Positions 18,172-28,179 of a DNA stretch of 37,431 bases are shown piece after piece. This DNA is from a virus. How positions within the stretch are numbered: position 1 is the first letter of the stretch; every line of letters begins with the position of its first letter. Position numbers and translations under genes: made by a program. The stretch is from the IMG/VR virus record IMGVR_UViG_3300030107_004043, positions 1 through 37,431 of that record. The stretch is one strand, 5' to 3'. The notes under the pieces were generated by a model. That model did no database searches, had not been told where the DNA came from, and saw nothing but the letters and a program-made list of their open reading frames with translations.

Positions 18172-19725
18172 ATGGCTGCCATTATAACCGATCAGATTAG
18201 AATATTAAATGCAAAGAATTTTGTTGCTGGTGTAACAACTACTGATAATGCATATTATTCTTTCATTGGGTTACCTAATCCAACCGATTACGAATCTGAT
18301 TGGGATACTGATCCCCCTTCTCCTAAGGACAATTTCGAGCAAGAAGATTCTTATTGGGATAATATGATTGCCATGAAGAAGATTACTTCTTCTGATGTAA
18401 GACAAGTAGTTCCTAGAAGAGTGTGGACATCAGGAACCACTTATGACATGTATCGTAATGATTATAGTAGAACAAATACTGCCAAAGTATCTGGAGCCAC
18501 TAATCTATATTCTGCTAATTATTTTGTTATAAACAGTGATTATAGAGTTTATGAATGTCTTCAAAATGGTATAGATCCTGATAATCCAAATGGAAAACCA
18601 TCGTTAGATGAACCTACATTTACTGATTTAGAACCTCGGAATGCAGGTACTAGTGGAGATGGTTATATTTGGAAATATCTTTATACTATTAAACCTAGTG
18701 ATATTGTAAAATTTGAATCAACGGACTATATTCCTGTTCCTGCTGATTGGACTACTAGTAGCGATAATGCTTCTGTGCGTGATAATGCCGTAGATGGTTC
18801 TATCAAAATTGTTACAGTTACTGATGCAGGTGTAGGGTTGGGTACAGCAAATGCTACTTATACCAAAGTTCCTATTAAAGGAAATGGTTCTGGTGCTGAA
18901 TGCACAGTTACTATGGATGCTGCCTCGCAGGTAAAAAGTGTTACTGTTTCTAGTCAAGGATCGGGATATACCTATGGTAGTCTAGATCTTCTTGCTGGAG
19001 GTGTTCCGACTGGAACTACTCGTCCCGAATTCAATGTGATTGTTTCACCACCCGGTGGACATGGATCAAATATATATCGGGAATTGGGTGCATATAATGT
19101 ACTTCTTTATTCTCGAATTGAAAATGATAGTGAGAATCCTGATTTTATTACTGACAATCAAATTGCAAGAGTGGGCGTAGTATGCAACCCTCAAGCATTT
19201 GATAGTACATCTTTATTAACTTTAGATAAAGCTGCTGCAACAGGAGCACTGAGATTAGCAGGTGCTGGTTACAGTAGTGCTACTTTCGTTGCTGATTCTT
19301 ATTTCACACAAACCATTGCAACTGGCAGTACCGCTGTTGCAAGAGTGGTTAATTATAATCAAACCACTGGTGTTCTTAAGTATTGGCAAGATAGAGATAT
19401 GGCTGGATTTACAACAGCCGGTGTAGGTGTTACTGAACCCCAATATGGATTTAAACTTAATGCATTTACTGGAGATCCTGCTAGTGGTGGAAATCTAACG
19501 ATTACTCCTTCAACTGGATCTAATTTAGGTATTGATACTGCATTTAGTGGTGTCTCTACCGTAATAAATAATAAAACATACTACTTGGGTCAAGAATTTA
19601 CTGACGGTATTGGAAATCCTGAAGTCAAAAAATATTCAGGGAATATAATTTATGTTGATAATAGACCATCTATTACTCGTTCATCTACCCAAAAAGAAGA
19701 TATCAAAGTTATCTTGCAATTCTAA
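18172..19725 (+). CDS. 8: Baseplate wedge subunit gp8
   Basis: A 517-residue protein; T4 gp8 has 334. The family pattern is clear: QVVPRRVW at about 82-89 (T4 has VIPRRDW), YRVYECL near 123-129, GDGYIWKYLYTI near 162-173 and the C-terminal IIYVDNRPSITRSSTQKED near the end (T4 ends MENRPPI...EEINILF). gp8 is the dimeric wedge protein that bridges gp7 and gp10 in T4. The extra length is largely explained by G-x-G-Y beta modules at about residues 211-277 and by a region near 370-470 rich in Gly, Thr and Ser. Its ATG lies 42 bases after gp7, with a late promoter in the gap. The next gene starts six bases after its stop. Confidence 0.92.
   Translation: MAAIITDQIRILNAKNFVAGVTTTDNAYYSFIGLPNPTDYESDWDTDPPSPKDNFEQEDSYWDNMIAMKKITSSDVRQVVPRRVWTSGTTYDMYRNDYSRTNTAKVSGATNLYSANYFVINSDYRVYECLQNGIDPDNPNGKPSLDEPTFTDLEPRNAGTSGDGYIWKYLYTIKPSDIVKFESTDYIPVPADWTTSSDNASVRDNAVDGSIKIVTVTDAGVGLGTANATYTKVPIKGNGSGAECTVTMDAASQVKSVTVSSQGSGYTYGSLDLLAGGVPTGTTRPEFNVIVSPPGGHGSNIYRELGAYNVLLYSRIENDSENPDFITDNQIARVGVVCNPQAFDSTSLLTLDKAAATGALRLAGAGYSSATFVADSYFTQTIATGSTAVARVVNYNQTTGVLKYWQDRDMAGFTTAGVGVTEPQYGFKLNAFTGDPASGGNLTITPSTGSNLGIDTAFSGVSTVINNKTYYLGQEFTDGIGNPEVKKYSGNIIYVDNRPSITRSSTQKEDIKVILQF
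18802..19002 (+). repeat. G-x-G-Y beta modules inserted in gp8
   Basis: Two units (TVTDAGVGLGTANATY and SVTVSSQGSGYTYGSLDLL) lie between the conserved N-terminal and C-terminal parts of gp8, matching the module family seen in gp7 and gp14. Confidence 0.6.
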
Positions 19726-19731
19726 AAAATT

Positions 19732-22700
19732 ATGTCGCAGCTAACAAATCTAAACGTATCGCCATATTTTGACGACTTTGATGCAGATAACGATTACTAT
19801 CGGGTATTATTTAAACCTGGATATCCCGTACAGGCACGAGAATTAACTGGTTTGCAGTCTATGTTGCAAAACCAGATTGAAAAGTTTGGTCAGCACTTTT
19901 TTAAAGAAGGAACTAAGGTAATACCCGGAAATACATCATACACTAACGAATATAAATGCATTCAATTAAACAATAATTTTCAAGGAGTACCTGTATCTGC
20001 TTATGCCGATCAATTAATTGGTGCAACTATTACTGGACAAACATCTGGAGTTACAGCAACAGTTAATAAAGTTTTGCTTCCAGAAGATTCTGAAAATGGA
20101 AATCTTACTCTTTATATTAATTACTTAGGGTCTAGTACTACTAATAATTCTACTGAAGTTTTTGCAGATGCTGAATCTTTAACTGCTAGTGTTACAATTA
20201 CATCGGGATTGCTCGGAAATACTTCAATATCTATTGGAAGTCCCTTTGCTGCTACTTTATCACAAGATGCCGCTGCAACAGGATCTGCATTTCATATTGA
20301 GGCTGGTGTATATTTTGTAAGAGGTAATTTTTGTTCGATAGATTCAGAAACTCTAATTTTAGATCAATATAGTAATACATCTTCTTATAGAGTTGGTTTT
20401 AATATTTTAGAAGAAATAATTACACCAGATTTGGATGAGACTTTAAATGATAATTCACAGGGATTTAATAATTATGCGGCTCCAGGAGCCGATAGATTAA
20501 AAATTACTCTTTCTTTATTTAAGAAAGAATTAGATGATTTTAATGATGAAAGTTTTGTTGAATTAGCAACTGTTAATACGGGGGAATTAAGAAGTAAAAG
20601 GAATACAACTGAGTATAGTATTATAGCAGATGAGTTAGCGCGTCGTACTTATGCGGAGTCGGGGGATTATTATGTAAAGCCTTTTGATGTTAGATTTGTC
20701 GATTCTTTGAATAATAATCTTGGAAATCAAGGAATTTTTCAAGAGGGTCAATTTACATATGGAGGAGTTACTCCATCTGAGGATTTAGGTCTTTATCTTG
20801 TATCTCCTGGAAAAGCGTTTGTTAAAGGGTATGAAATTGAAACTATTGCTCCCGAATATCTTGATGCAGATAAACCCCGAACAACTAAAACTTTACAAGA
20901 TCAAGCACTTGAATATAATACTGGTCCCACATTAAGATTAAATTCTGTTTATGGTCATCCTACCATTGGAATTGGAAATACTTATGTTTTAAGTTTAAGA
21001 GATCAAAGACTAGGTGTTACTTCTACTAGTATAGCAGGAAAAGAAATAGGTCAAGCAAGAGTTTATGATGTAACTCTAGAGTCTGGTACTTATGAAAAAT
21101 CATCTAATGATGCATTAAATCAATGGGATATTTCTCTTTATGATGTTCAAACAGTAACTGATCTTGCCATTAATGAAGCTCCCACTACACTTGATACTTG
21201 GAGTGCTGGAACTTTTGTTAAAGGAAAGAATAGTGGGGCAACTGGATTTTTAAGATATGGGGTTTCTGCGGGAACGGCATTAACAGTTACTCAAACTACA
21301 GGGAATTTTGTTAAAAATGAATCTCTAAGTTTTAATGGAATTCTGAATGGAAGAGTTGCGATAGCAGTGACAGAATATGGGATTTCTAATGTTAAGTCTG
21401 TATATGCAACCAATAATGGTATAAGTGGAATTAATACTTTTACTGCTAATACTCTACAATCTACTTCCTTTAATATTGGAATAGCTACTATTAGTCCCGG
21501 TGAAGGTGCAAATTATATTAGTACTGTTAGAAGTCCTAATACATTATTCCCCGGTACTGGTGATGTTATTAGAATAAATGATTTGGTAGAATATGGGGAT
21601 ATGAGTGTAAACCTCCTAGGTGACCCTGTTATGGGAAGGGTTGTTAGTGTAGGAACTAGTGAAATTACTATAACAGGTGTTACAACTGTCACTAATATTG
21701 TTGATGGTAAATTACCTCTTTCACCATTTACTGCAAATGATTTTAGAGTGGTAAGAACCAATTTACAGGATTCTCTGGATAATACTCTTTATACAGCTCT
21801 TCCTAGGCAAAATATTTCTAATGTTGATCTTACCGATGCTTCTCTTAGTATAAGAAATGTTTATTCTGATGAAACAATTGCTGCTAATAGAGTAGCAAAT
21901 CAATTAGCATCTGGGGAGAATAAAACTTTCTTACCATTTGATGAAGAAAGATATGCAGTTATTAGATCAGATGGAATTACGGAGGAGATAAACTCTACTA
22001 ATTTTGTATTTGGTAATGGAATGACTACTTTGGATATTATTGGTCTTCCTACTGAAACAGATAGTGGGAATGTACAAATAGTTACTACTTTAAAGAAATT
22101 AAAGCCTACTTCTAAAACTAAGATTAAAGATCGGGTCAATTCTATTGTTGTCGATAAGTCCAATCTGGTGGGATCGGGTATTGGAACTACTACTACTCAA
22201 AATGGTTTAGAGTATGGTGATTTTCCATATGGAACCAGAGTTGAAGATGAGACTATTTCATTACGTACTCCGGATATCATTAATCTTCATGGTATTTTTG
22301 AAACTACTGAAACTGAGGGAACGCCTTCTGCACCCACAATGGATCTTTCTTCTATTAATAGTGCAACCACAACTACTAGTGAATATATTGTAGGGGAACA
22401 AATTATTGGTCAGACCAGTAATAGTATTGCCATAGTTGCAGAAAAATCCGATGCAGATACTCTTACTTTCATTTATAAGAATGCTAATGAATTCAAAGAA
22501 GGTGAAACTATTATATCGCAGGAATCAAATATTCAAGCTGTAATTACTACATTGAATAGTAGTAGTTTTAATATAACTGGAAATTATACATTTGATAATG
22601 GTCAAGAACGTACAATTTACAATTATGGATCTATTATTAGAAATAATAATGCAGAATCTCCCTCTAAGAAAATAAAGATTTATTTTGAAAGTGCTCATTA

Positions 22701-25700
22701 TGATTCGACGGATACCGGAGATATCACTACTGTAGATTCATATAATACCTTTAATTATGGAACACAGATTCCATCGGTAAATGGAGTTAGAAATAGCGAT
22801 ATAATTGATATCAGACCGAGAGTATCTAATTACACGGTAACAGAAGGAGGCAATTCACCTCTTACTTTTGCTGGAAGATCTTTTGATGGAGATGGTAATT
22901 CCGCAGCTAATATGTTAGCTTCTGATGAATCTATTGTTGTTGATTTTACATTCTACTTAGGAAGAATTGATAGAATATTCTTAACTAAGGACGGGAATTT
23001 CCAAGTCATTTATGGAACACCAGCAGAAAAACCTGAAAGACCTCTGCCTGTTGATGATGCCATAGAGGTGGCTACTGCCCAACTTCCTCCATATCTTTAT
23101 AATGTTAGTGATGCCATAATTAATTTCTTTGAATATAAGAGATATCGCATGAAGGATATCCAAAGATTAGAGACTAGAATTCAGAACCTCGAATATTATA
23201 CTGCTTTATCTTTACTTGAAGTTAGTACTTCTAGTTTCTTTGTTCCTGATTCGGATGGATTGGATAGATTTAAATCGGGATTCTTTGTTGATAATTTTGA
23301 ATCTTTCCAGGCTCAAGATACTGATATCCCCGTTAAGAATAGTATTGATAGAAATAATAAAGAACTTAGACCAGAGCATTATACCAATTCCGTTGATTTG
23401 CAATTTGGTCCTGTAGTTAATGTAGATAGCACGGAAGATACTCAATTTAGTACTATTGAGGGTATTAATGTACGTAAGCATCCTTCACAGATGATTACAT
23501 TAGATTATTCTGAGACTGAATATGTGAAACAAGTATTTGGATCTAGAACAGAATCTATAACACCTTTTATTGTTGCTTATTGGAATGGTATTGTTGAATT
23601 AACTCCTGAATCGGATACTTGGATTAATACTAGAAGGTTAGAAGCTCGGACTCTTATTGAAGAAGGAAACTTTGCTTCTACATTTGCTAATCTGGTCAGA
23701 AATCAAGGATGGAGTCAAAATGGATTTGGTCCTAATGTATGGGGTTCATGGAATACCTTCTGGACTGGAACTGAAAGGAATTGGATTGGTGGAGTAAGAA
23801 GTCGTAGTACTAGCAGAAGTAATACAAGACAGGAAGGAAATTTCGCTGTAACTAGGACTACCACTACTACCCATCGCTCTCGGAGACAGGAAATTTTCCA
23901 AACTGGAAGAGATGAAAGGAGTGGTACAAGACAACAGATTGTTCAAGATTTTTCTCAAAGACGTTCTGAAGGAGACCGATTAGTTAGTAGGGAAGTAATC
24001 CCCTTTATGAGAAGTCGTAACGTTGAGTTTGTTTCTCAACAGAATAAGCCAATAACCAGATTATATCCATTTTTTGAGGGTGTGGATGTAGAAGAGTATT
24101 GTGTACCTAAGCTTTTAGAAATTGAAATGACATCTGGTACTTTCCAGGTGGGAGAAACTGTTGTGGGTGTTATACAAGGAACAGGATTAGGACCTAATAA
24201 TACAACAACTCCGAATATAAGATTCAGAGTTGCACAATCTAATCATAAAGAAGGTGCATATAATATTCCCACAAAAACTTTTGGTGCTAATCCATACGCC
24301 GCAGGTCAATTAGTTCAATCTCAATATTCTTCTACTTCGACATTATTAAATGTAGATACCTTCTCCCTTGCACAGCAAGCACAAGGACAATATTATGGAT
24401 GGGTTGCCAATGGTATGGTTCTTACAGGAAGATCAAGTGGGGCTCAGGCAAAAATAGTTAATATGAGATTGGTTGCTGATTTGAGTGGTTTCTTAGGTGG
24501 ATCTTTCTTTATACCGGATCCTAATAATCCAAATCATCCTTCCTTTACCGTGGGTGAAAAGGTATTCCGATTTAGCAGCGATCCTCAAAATGGACCTAAT
24601 GCAACTTCTTCTTCCGAAGATGATTTTGCATCCATAGGATACTTAGAAACTATTCAAGAGACTATTATTGCTACCCGAAATGCAAGAATTTTAACTCATA
24701 ATATTTCTGAATCACGCTCAAACAGAAGGCAGATAGGCACTGAATGGAGGAGTCTCGGATCTTCAAGTCGTACTACTACTTCAAGACAACAAAATCAGTG
24801 GGATGATTGTGATCCTTTAGCACAATCATTTAAGGTTAATGAAGAAACTGGTGTATTCTTAACTAAATGTGATATATTCTTCTCTAGTAAATCAGTGGAT
24901 GAACTTCCTGTTGTGTTCTCTATCAGAACTATGCTTGCTGGTGTACCAACTACAAATATTGTTCCTTTGAGTGAAGTAGCATTAGATCCATCCCAAGTTA
25001 ATGTTTCTACTGATGGTTCAGTAGCTACTACTTTTGAATTTGAAGCACCAATCTATTTGGAAGGTAATCAGGAATATGCGATAGTAATGTTATCCAATTC
25101 TGCTCAATATGCTGCTTATATTTCTAGAGTAGGTGAGACTGATTTATTAACAGGTAATTATATTGCTAATCAGCCTCTTTTGGGATCTATGTTTAAATCT
25201 CAAAATGCTTCTACATGGGAACCAAGTCAATGGGAAGATCTTAAATATACTCTTTATAGGGCAGAATTTGTTGAATCTGGAACTTTTGAGGTATATAGTC
25301 CCGAATTAACAGAAGGAAATGATCAAATTCCTCAACTTCCCCCACAACCATTAGAATTATATTCAAGGCAGATCAGAGTAGGTTTAGGAACTACTATCGC
25401 TGATAATGGATATGTAATGGGGAATACTTTCTATCAAGAAGGAACTAATGCAACTGGTAATCTTGCTGGAGTTGCTGGTGCCGCATACACTAGTTTGAAT
25501 ATTATTAATGCAGGTATTGGTTATACTCCATTGGATGGACAATTCCAATTTAATGGTGTAGTTCTTGATACGGTTAGTGGGAATGGTAGAGGAGCGACTG
25601 CTGATCTTTATATTTCTAATGGAGTTGCAATTGCTGCAACCGTATCTATTGGAGGTACAGGATATAAAGTAGGTGATGTTCTTGGTATTACAACTGTGGG

Positions 25701-27288
25701 ACTTGCTTCTGTGGGAAGAAATGCTAGATTCTCTCTTACTTCTATTGGTAGTACAAATGAACTTCTTTTAGAGAATGTTCAAGGTAACTTTATAGTTGGT
25801 ACTGCAAATACTCTCTTCTATTATAAGAATAGTGCAGCAGTAGGTGTAGCAACTGAATTAAATTACTCTGCTGGTGGAGATGTTCAAATTGTCCAAACTA
25901 ATACAGTTAGTGATGGTTTACATATTAAGGTAAATCAGAAGAATCATGGAATGTATTTCACTAAGAATAATGTAGAAATTTCTGATGTAGAATCTGATAT
26001 TTTGCCCACTAAATTATCCACTGCATATAATGTAGGAGATACGGGCAGTGTATCTGTTGCAGATGCTTCTAAATTCTCTACTTTTGAGAATGTAAGTGTG
26101 GGTACTACTAACTATGGATACATGAGAATTGGTGAAGAGATTATCTCTTATAGTTCTGTCAATGGAAATACAATTGGTGTAAGTACTAGAGGTATTTCAA
26201 ATTCTGTTAAGAAAACTTATCCAGTTGGAACTCCTGTTTACAAATATGAATTAGGTGGAGTCAACTTATTGAGAGTTAATACAACTCATGGATTATCTAC
26301 AACATCATCTGCCTATTCTAATGCTACTAACATAGAAACATCTGGTGCTATTACATTTGATTCTTATAATATTAAGTTGGATATGTCTAAGAATGGTACT
26401 GCGAGAAATACTGATGTAGGTTGGCCTGCTCTTTATATTAATCAATCCAAGTCTAGCGGTGGATATAAGGTAAGAGCAACTCAGAATATGCCATATGAAC
26501 TTATTACTCCAATGGTTCAGAACATAACTGTTCCGGCTACATCATTAACTGCTACTGGTCGAATGATTGATGCTAAGAGTATTAGTGGAAATGAAATTCC
26601 TTATATACAAACTGATTCCGAATCTTTAATTTTGAATCAAACTAATTATTTGGATAGTCCTAGAATTATTGCTTCTAAACTTAATGAAGATACATTCTTA
26701 GCTGATATAAAAGGAAGTAAATCGTTGCAAATGACTATCGCCCTTAATACTGCTGATAATCATGTAAGTCCTGTGGTTGACGGGCAGAGAATGAATGCGA
26801 TTCTTACTTCAAATAGAGTTAATGATGTTATTGTAAATTATGCAACAGATGATAGGGTAAGTACAGTAGAGACTGATCCTACTTCTTGTCAGTATGTCTC
26901 CAAGGAAATGTTATTGGAAAATCATGCAACATCCTTAAAGGTAATCTTAGCTGCTCATCTTCATGAAAATGCAGATATTAGATTGTTCTATGCAGTTCAT
27001 AATAAAGAAGCAGTGGAACCGATCTTTGTTCCTTTCCCTGGATATCAAAACCTTAATAATAGAGGGCAAGTGATTGCACAGGAGAATAATAATGGTCTTC
27101 CTGATAAATTTGTTCCTAAATCTAATTCTTCTGGATTCGATGGAGAGAATTTAGAATTTAGAGATTATACATTTACTGTTGATCAATTACCTTCATTCCG
27201 AGCATATAGAATTAAGATTTTGATGACTTCGGAAAGTCAAGTGTATGTACCAAGAGTGAAGGATCTCCGCGTAATCGCCTTAGCTTAA
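19732..27288 (+). CDS. Giant DUF4815-type virion structural protein (2518 residues)
   Basis: The N-terminus (NVSPYFDDFDADNDYYRVLF then KPGYPVQARELTGLQSMLQN, residues 8-47) is the signature of the DUF4815 family found next to gp8 in T4-like cyanophages. About 500 residues look like this family. GE-type beta repeats follow at about 492-548 and 884-941. Residues about 1353-1410 are rich in Arg, Ser and Thr (RSRSTSRSNTRQ, TRTTTTTHRSRRQ). A conserved block from about 1690 (DCDPLAQSFKVNEETGVFLT) is probably a jelly-roll-like domain. G-x-G-Y units occur at about 1919-1989, an RG loop at about 2109-2176 and a conserved C-terminal domain at about 2385-2518. It stands where T4 has genes 9-12 and wac, so it is probably the outer baseplate or tail-fibre connector; that role is inference from position. 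Confidence 0.75.
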   Translation: MSQLTNLNVSPYFDDFDADNDYYRVLFKPGYPVQARELTGLQSMLQNQIEKFGQHFFKEGTKVIPGNTSYTNEYKCIQLNNNFQGVPVSAYADQLIGATITGQTSGVTATVNKVLLPEDSENGNLTLYINYLGSSTTNNSTEVFADAESLTASVTITSGLLGNTSISIGSPFAATLSQDAAATGSAFHIEAGVYFVRGNFCSIDSETLILDQYSNTSSYRVGFNILEEIITPDLDETLNDNSQGFNNYAAPGADRLKITLSLFKKELDDFNDESFVELATVNTGELRSKRNTTEYSIIADELARRTYAESGDYYVKPFDVRFVDSLNNNLGNQGIFQEGQFTYGGVTPSEDLGLYLVSPGKAFVKGYEIETIAPEYLDADKPRTTKTLQDQALEYNTGPTLRLNSVYGHPTIGIGNTYVLSLRDQRLGVTSTSIAGKEIGQARVYDVTLESGTYEKSSNDALNQWDISLYDVQTVTDLAINEAPTTLDTWSAGTFVKGKNSGATGFLRYGVSAGTALTVTQTTGNFVKNESLSFNGILNGRVAIAVTEYGISNVKSVYATNNGISGINTFTANTLQSTSFNIGIATISPGEGANYISTVRSPNTLFPGTGDVIRINDLVEYGDMSVNLLGDPVMGRVVSVGTSEITITGVTTVTNIVDGKLPLSPFTANDFRVVRTNLQDSLDNTLYTALPRQNISNVDLTDASLSIRNVYSDETIAANRVANQLASGENKTFLPFDEERYAVIRSDGITEEINSTNFVFGNGMTTLDIIGLPTETDSGNVQIVTTLKKLKPTSKTKIKDRVNSIVVDKSNLVGSGIGTTTTQNGLEYGDFPYGTRVEDETISLRTPDIINLHGIFETTETEGTPSAPTMDLSSINSATTTTSEYIVGEQIIGQTSNSIAIVAEKSDADTLTFIYKNANEFKEGETIISQESNIQAVITTLNSSSFNITGNYTFDNGQERTIYNYGSIIRNNNAESPSKKIKIYFESAHYDSTDTGDITTVDSYNTFNYGTQIPSVNGVRNSDIIDIRPRVSNYTVTEGGNSPLTFAGRSFDGDGNSAANMLASDESIVVDFTFYLGRIDRIFLTKDGNFQVIYGTPAEKPERPLPVDDAIEVATAQLPPYLYNVSDAIINFFEYKRYRMKDIQRLETRIQNLEYYTALSLLEVSTSSFFVPDSDGLDRFKSGFFVDNFESFQAQDTDIPVKNSIDRNNKELRPEHYTNSVDLQFGPVVNVDSTEDTQFSTIEGINVRKHPSQMITLDYSETEYVKQVFGSRTESITPFIVAYWNGIVELTPESDTWINTRRLEARTLIEEGNFASTFANLVRNQGWSQNGFGPNVWGSWNTFWTGTERNWIGGVRSRSTSRSNTRQEGNFAVTRTTTTTHRSRRQEIFQTGRDERSGTRQQIVQDFSQRRSEGDRLVSREVIPFMRSRNVEFVSQQNKPITRLYPFFEGVDVEEYCVPKLLEIEMTSGTFQVGETVVGVIQGTGLGPNNTTTPNIRFRVAQSNHKEGAYNIPTKTFGANPYAAGQLVQSQYSSTSTLLNVDTFSLAQQAQGQYYGWVANGMVLTGRSSGAQAKIVNMRLVADLSGFLGGSFFIPDPNNPNHPSFTVGEKVFRFSSDPQNGPNATSSSEDDFASIGYLETIQETIIATRNARILTHNISESRSNRRQIGTEWRSLGSSSRTTTSRQQNQWDDCDPLAQSFKVNEETGVFLTKCDIFFSSKSVDELPVVFSIRTMLAGVPTTNIVPLSEVALDPSQVNVSTDGSVATTFEFEAPIYLEGNQEYAIVMLSNSAQYAAYISRVGETDLLTGNYIANQPLLGSMFKSQNASTWEPSQWEDLKYTLYRAEFVESGTFEVYSPELTEGNDQIPQLPPQPLELYSRQIRVGLGTTIADNGYVMGNTFYQEGTNATGNLAGVAGAAYTSLNIINAGIGYTPLDGQFQFNGVVLDTVSGNGRGATADLYISNGVAIAATVSIGGTGYKVGDVLGITTVGLASVGRNARFSLTSIGSTNELLLENVQGNFIVGTANTLFYYKNSAAVGVATELNYSAGGDVQIVQTNTVSDGLHIKVNQKNHGMYFTKNNVEISDVESDILPTKLSTAYNVGDTGSVSVADASKFSTFENVSVGTTNYGYMRIGEEIISYSSVNGNTIGVSTRGISNSVKKTYPVGTPVYKYELGGVNLLRVNTTHGLSTTSSAYSNATNIETSGAITFDSYNIKLDMSKNGTARNTDVGWPALYINQSKSSGGYKVRATQNMPYELITPMVQNITVPATSLTATGRMIDAKSISGNEIPYIQTDSESLILNQTNYLDSPRIIASKLNEDTFLADIKGSKSLQMTIALNTADNHVSPVVDGQRMNAILTSNRVNDVIVNYATDDRVSTVETDPTSCQYVSKEMLLENHATSLKVILAAHLHENADIRLFYAVHNKEAVEPIFVPFPGYQNLNNRGQVIAQENNNGLPDKFVPKSNSSGFDGENLEFRDYTFTVDQLPSFRAYRIKILMTSESQVYVPRVKDLRVIALA
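21205..21375 (+). repeat. GE-type beta repeat in DUF4815 protein (first copy)
   Basis: The pattern 'F-x-x-G/N-x-x-x-x-G-x-x-S-G-A-x-x-x-x-x' repeats twice here (AGTFVKGKNSGATGFLRYG, then GNFVKNESLSFNGILNGRVA). It is a divergent copy of the unit seen at 10918-11082, 22381-22554 and 30203-30364. Confidence 0.5.
22381..22554 (+). repeat. GE-type beta repeat in DUF4815 protein (second copy)
   Basis: EYIVGEQIIGQTSNSIAIVA is followed after about 20 residues by EFKEGETIISQESNIQAVIT. This two-strand GE unit is shared with gp7 (10918-11082) and gp14 (30203-30364). Confidence 0.65.
25486..25698 (+). repeat. G-x-G-Y beta modules in DUF4815 protein
   Basis: SLNIINAGIGYTPLDGQFQF and AATVSIGGTGYKVGDVLGI form two units of the family also present in gp7, gp8 and gp14. 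Confidence 0.65.
26056..26259 (+). repeat. RG-type beta module in DUF4815 protein
   Basis: VADASKFSTFENVSVG, YMRIGEEIISYSSVNGNT, GVSTRGISNSVKKTYPVGTP: same order of strands and turn residues as the gp7 and gp15 modules, with the His replaced. Confidence 0.6.
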
Positions 27289-27289
27289 T

Positions 27290-27517
27290 ATGGAATATTA
27301 CGGAGTAAAAGGACATGTGGATTTGCTCAGAAATTCTGAGACAGGGGCGATTGTGAATACCAATGATTTAGATTATGAGAAGTATGTTTCACGACGTGAT
27401 GCTAAAAAAGCACAGGTTCAACAATCTCAAACTATGGAACAAGACCTTGCCACTTTAAAAAATGAAATGAATGAGATCAAATCTTTACTTAAGGAGTTAG
27501 TTTCAAATGTCAACTAA
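27290..27517 (+). CDS. Small coiled-coil virion-associated protein
   Basis: A 75-residue protein starting one base after the DUF4815 gene. The N-terminal half (YGVKGHVDLLRNSETGAIVN) is a compact motif that, from memory, recurs in other cyanophage virion genes. The C-terminal half, residues about 46-72 (QTMEQDLATLKNEMNEIKSL), has a clear heptad pattern and should form a coiled coil, so it probably oligomerises. It overlaps the next gene by 11 bases, implying coupled translation. Position between the DUF4815 protein and gp13 suggests a baseplate or tail-tip accessory protein, perhaps an adaptor or chaperone for its neighbours; the exact role is unknown. Confidence 0.7.
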   Translation: MEYYGVKGHVDLLRNSETGAIVNTNDLDYEKYVSRRDAKKAQVQQSQTMEQDLATLKNEMNEIKSLLKELVSNVN

Positions 27518-28154
27518 AAGCTTTACATTTGATCCCGAAGCAGGAGTACCCTCAGCGGCTGATTTAGCTCTTTATGGTGGTGCTAATTTTAGGAATATTT
27601 TTAATGTAACTACTACTTCAAATACCAAGTATGATCTAACAGGGTGGACTGGTTCTGCTCAGATGAGAAAAAGTACCAGTGTTGGTTCAACGACAGTTGC
27701 TTCTGCTACTTTTACCGTAGGATTTACAAGTGCTTATGATGGACAATTTACTATTTCATTAGGTACAACAGCAACAAGAAGTCTTGCAGAAGGAAGATAT
27801 GAATATAATATATTAATGACTCCTGAAGTTGAAACTAAATCAGTTCTTGATACTGCTATTGCAGTGGGATCAACAGTAGGAGTAGGAAGTACTGCCTTTA
27901 CTGTCAATTCAATTACAAATGTTGCAGTAGGTGATTCTATAACGGTAGGATCTGCTTTAACCAGTGTTTATGTTAATGCTGTTGAATCGTCGGGGGGATT
28001 ATCTACATCTTATATTGGAAGTGCTTCTACTTCACCGTTAGAAGTATTACCAGGTACCGCAGTTACTTTTAATAGAGCAGGAAGTGCAACTACTGTTTAT
28101 AATATGGTAAATGGTAATATCCTCGTTTATGCGGGTATTGCTTCTGCGCCCTAA
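27507..28154 (+). CDS. Beta-rich structural protein, unknown function
   Basis: A 215-residue protein with no signal peptide or membrane segment. Residues about 5-105 (FDPEAGVPSAADLALYGGAN, later YDLTGWTGSAQMRKS and EGRYEYNILMTP) resemble the small beta-sandwich proteins often found beside phage tail fibres and baseplates, where 'DLTGW-x-x-x-A-Q-x-R' is a recurring string. Residues about 110-190 are Ser, Thr, Val and Gly rich with GVGST strings like those in gp7. It starts inside the preceding gene (11-base overlap) and its stop codon is contained in the late promoter that precedes gp13. A minor baseplate or fibre-attachment protein is the best guess, by position and composition only. Confidence 0.65.
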   Translation: MSTKSFTFDPEAGVPSAADLALYGGANFRNIFNVTTTSNTKYDLTGWTGSAQMRKSTSVGSTTVASATFTVGFTSAYDGQFTISLGTTATRSLAEGRYEYNILMTPEVETKSVLDTAIAVGSTVGVGSTAFTVNSITNVAVGDSITVGSALTSVYVNAVESSGGLSTSYIGSASTSPLEVLPGTAVTFNRAGSATTVYNMVNGNILVYAGIASAP

Positions 28155-28157
28155 ATA
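28150..28157 (+). promoter_or_regulatory. Late promoter variant (CCTAAATA) for gp13-gp14
   Basis: CCTAAATA differs from NATAAATA by C for A at one position. Its TAA (28152-28154) is the stop codon of the preceding gene. The gp13 ATG follows at 28180 with GAGGA at 28164-28168 as a ribosome binding site. Confidence 0.5.
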
Positions 28158-28179
28158 TTACAAGAGGATTAGTGTCTAA

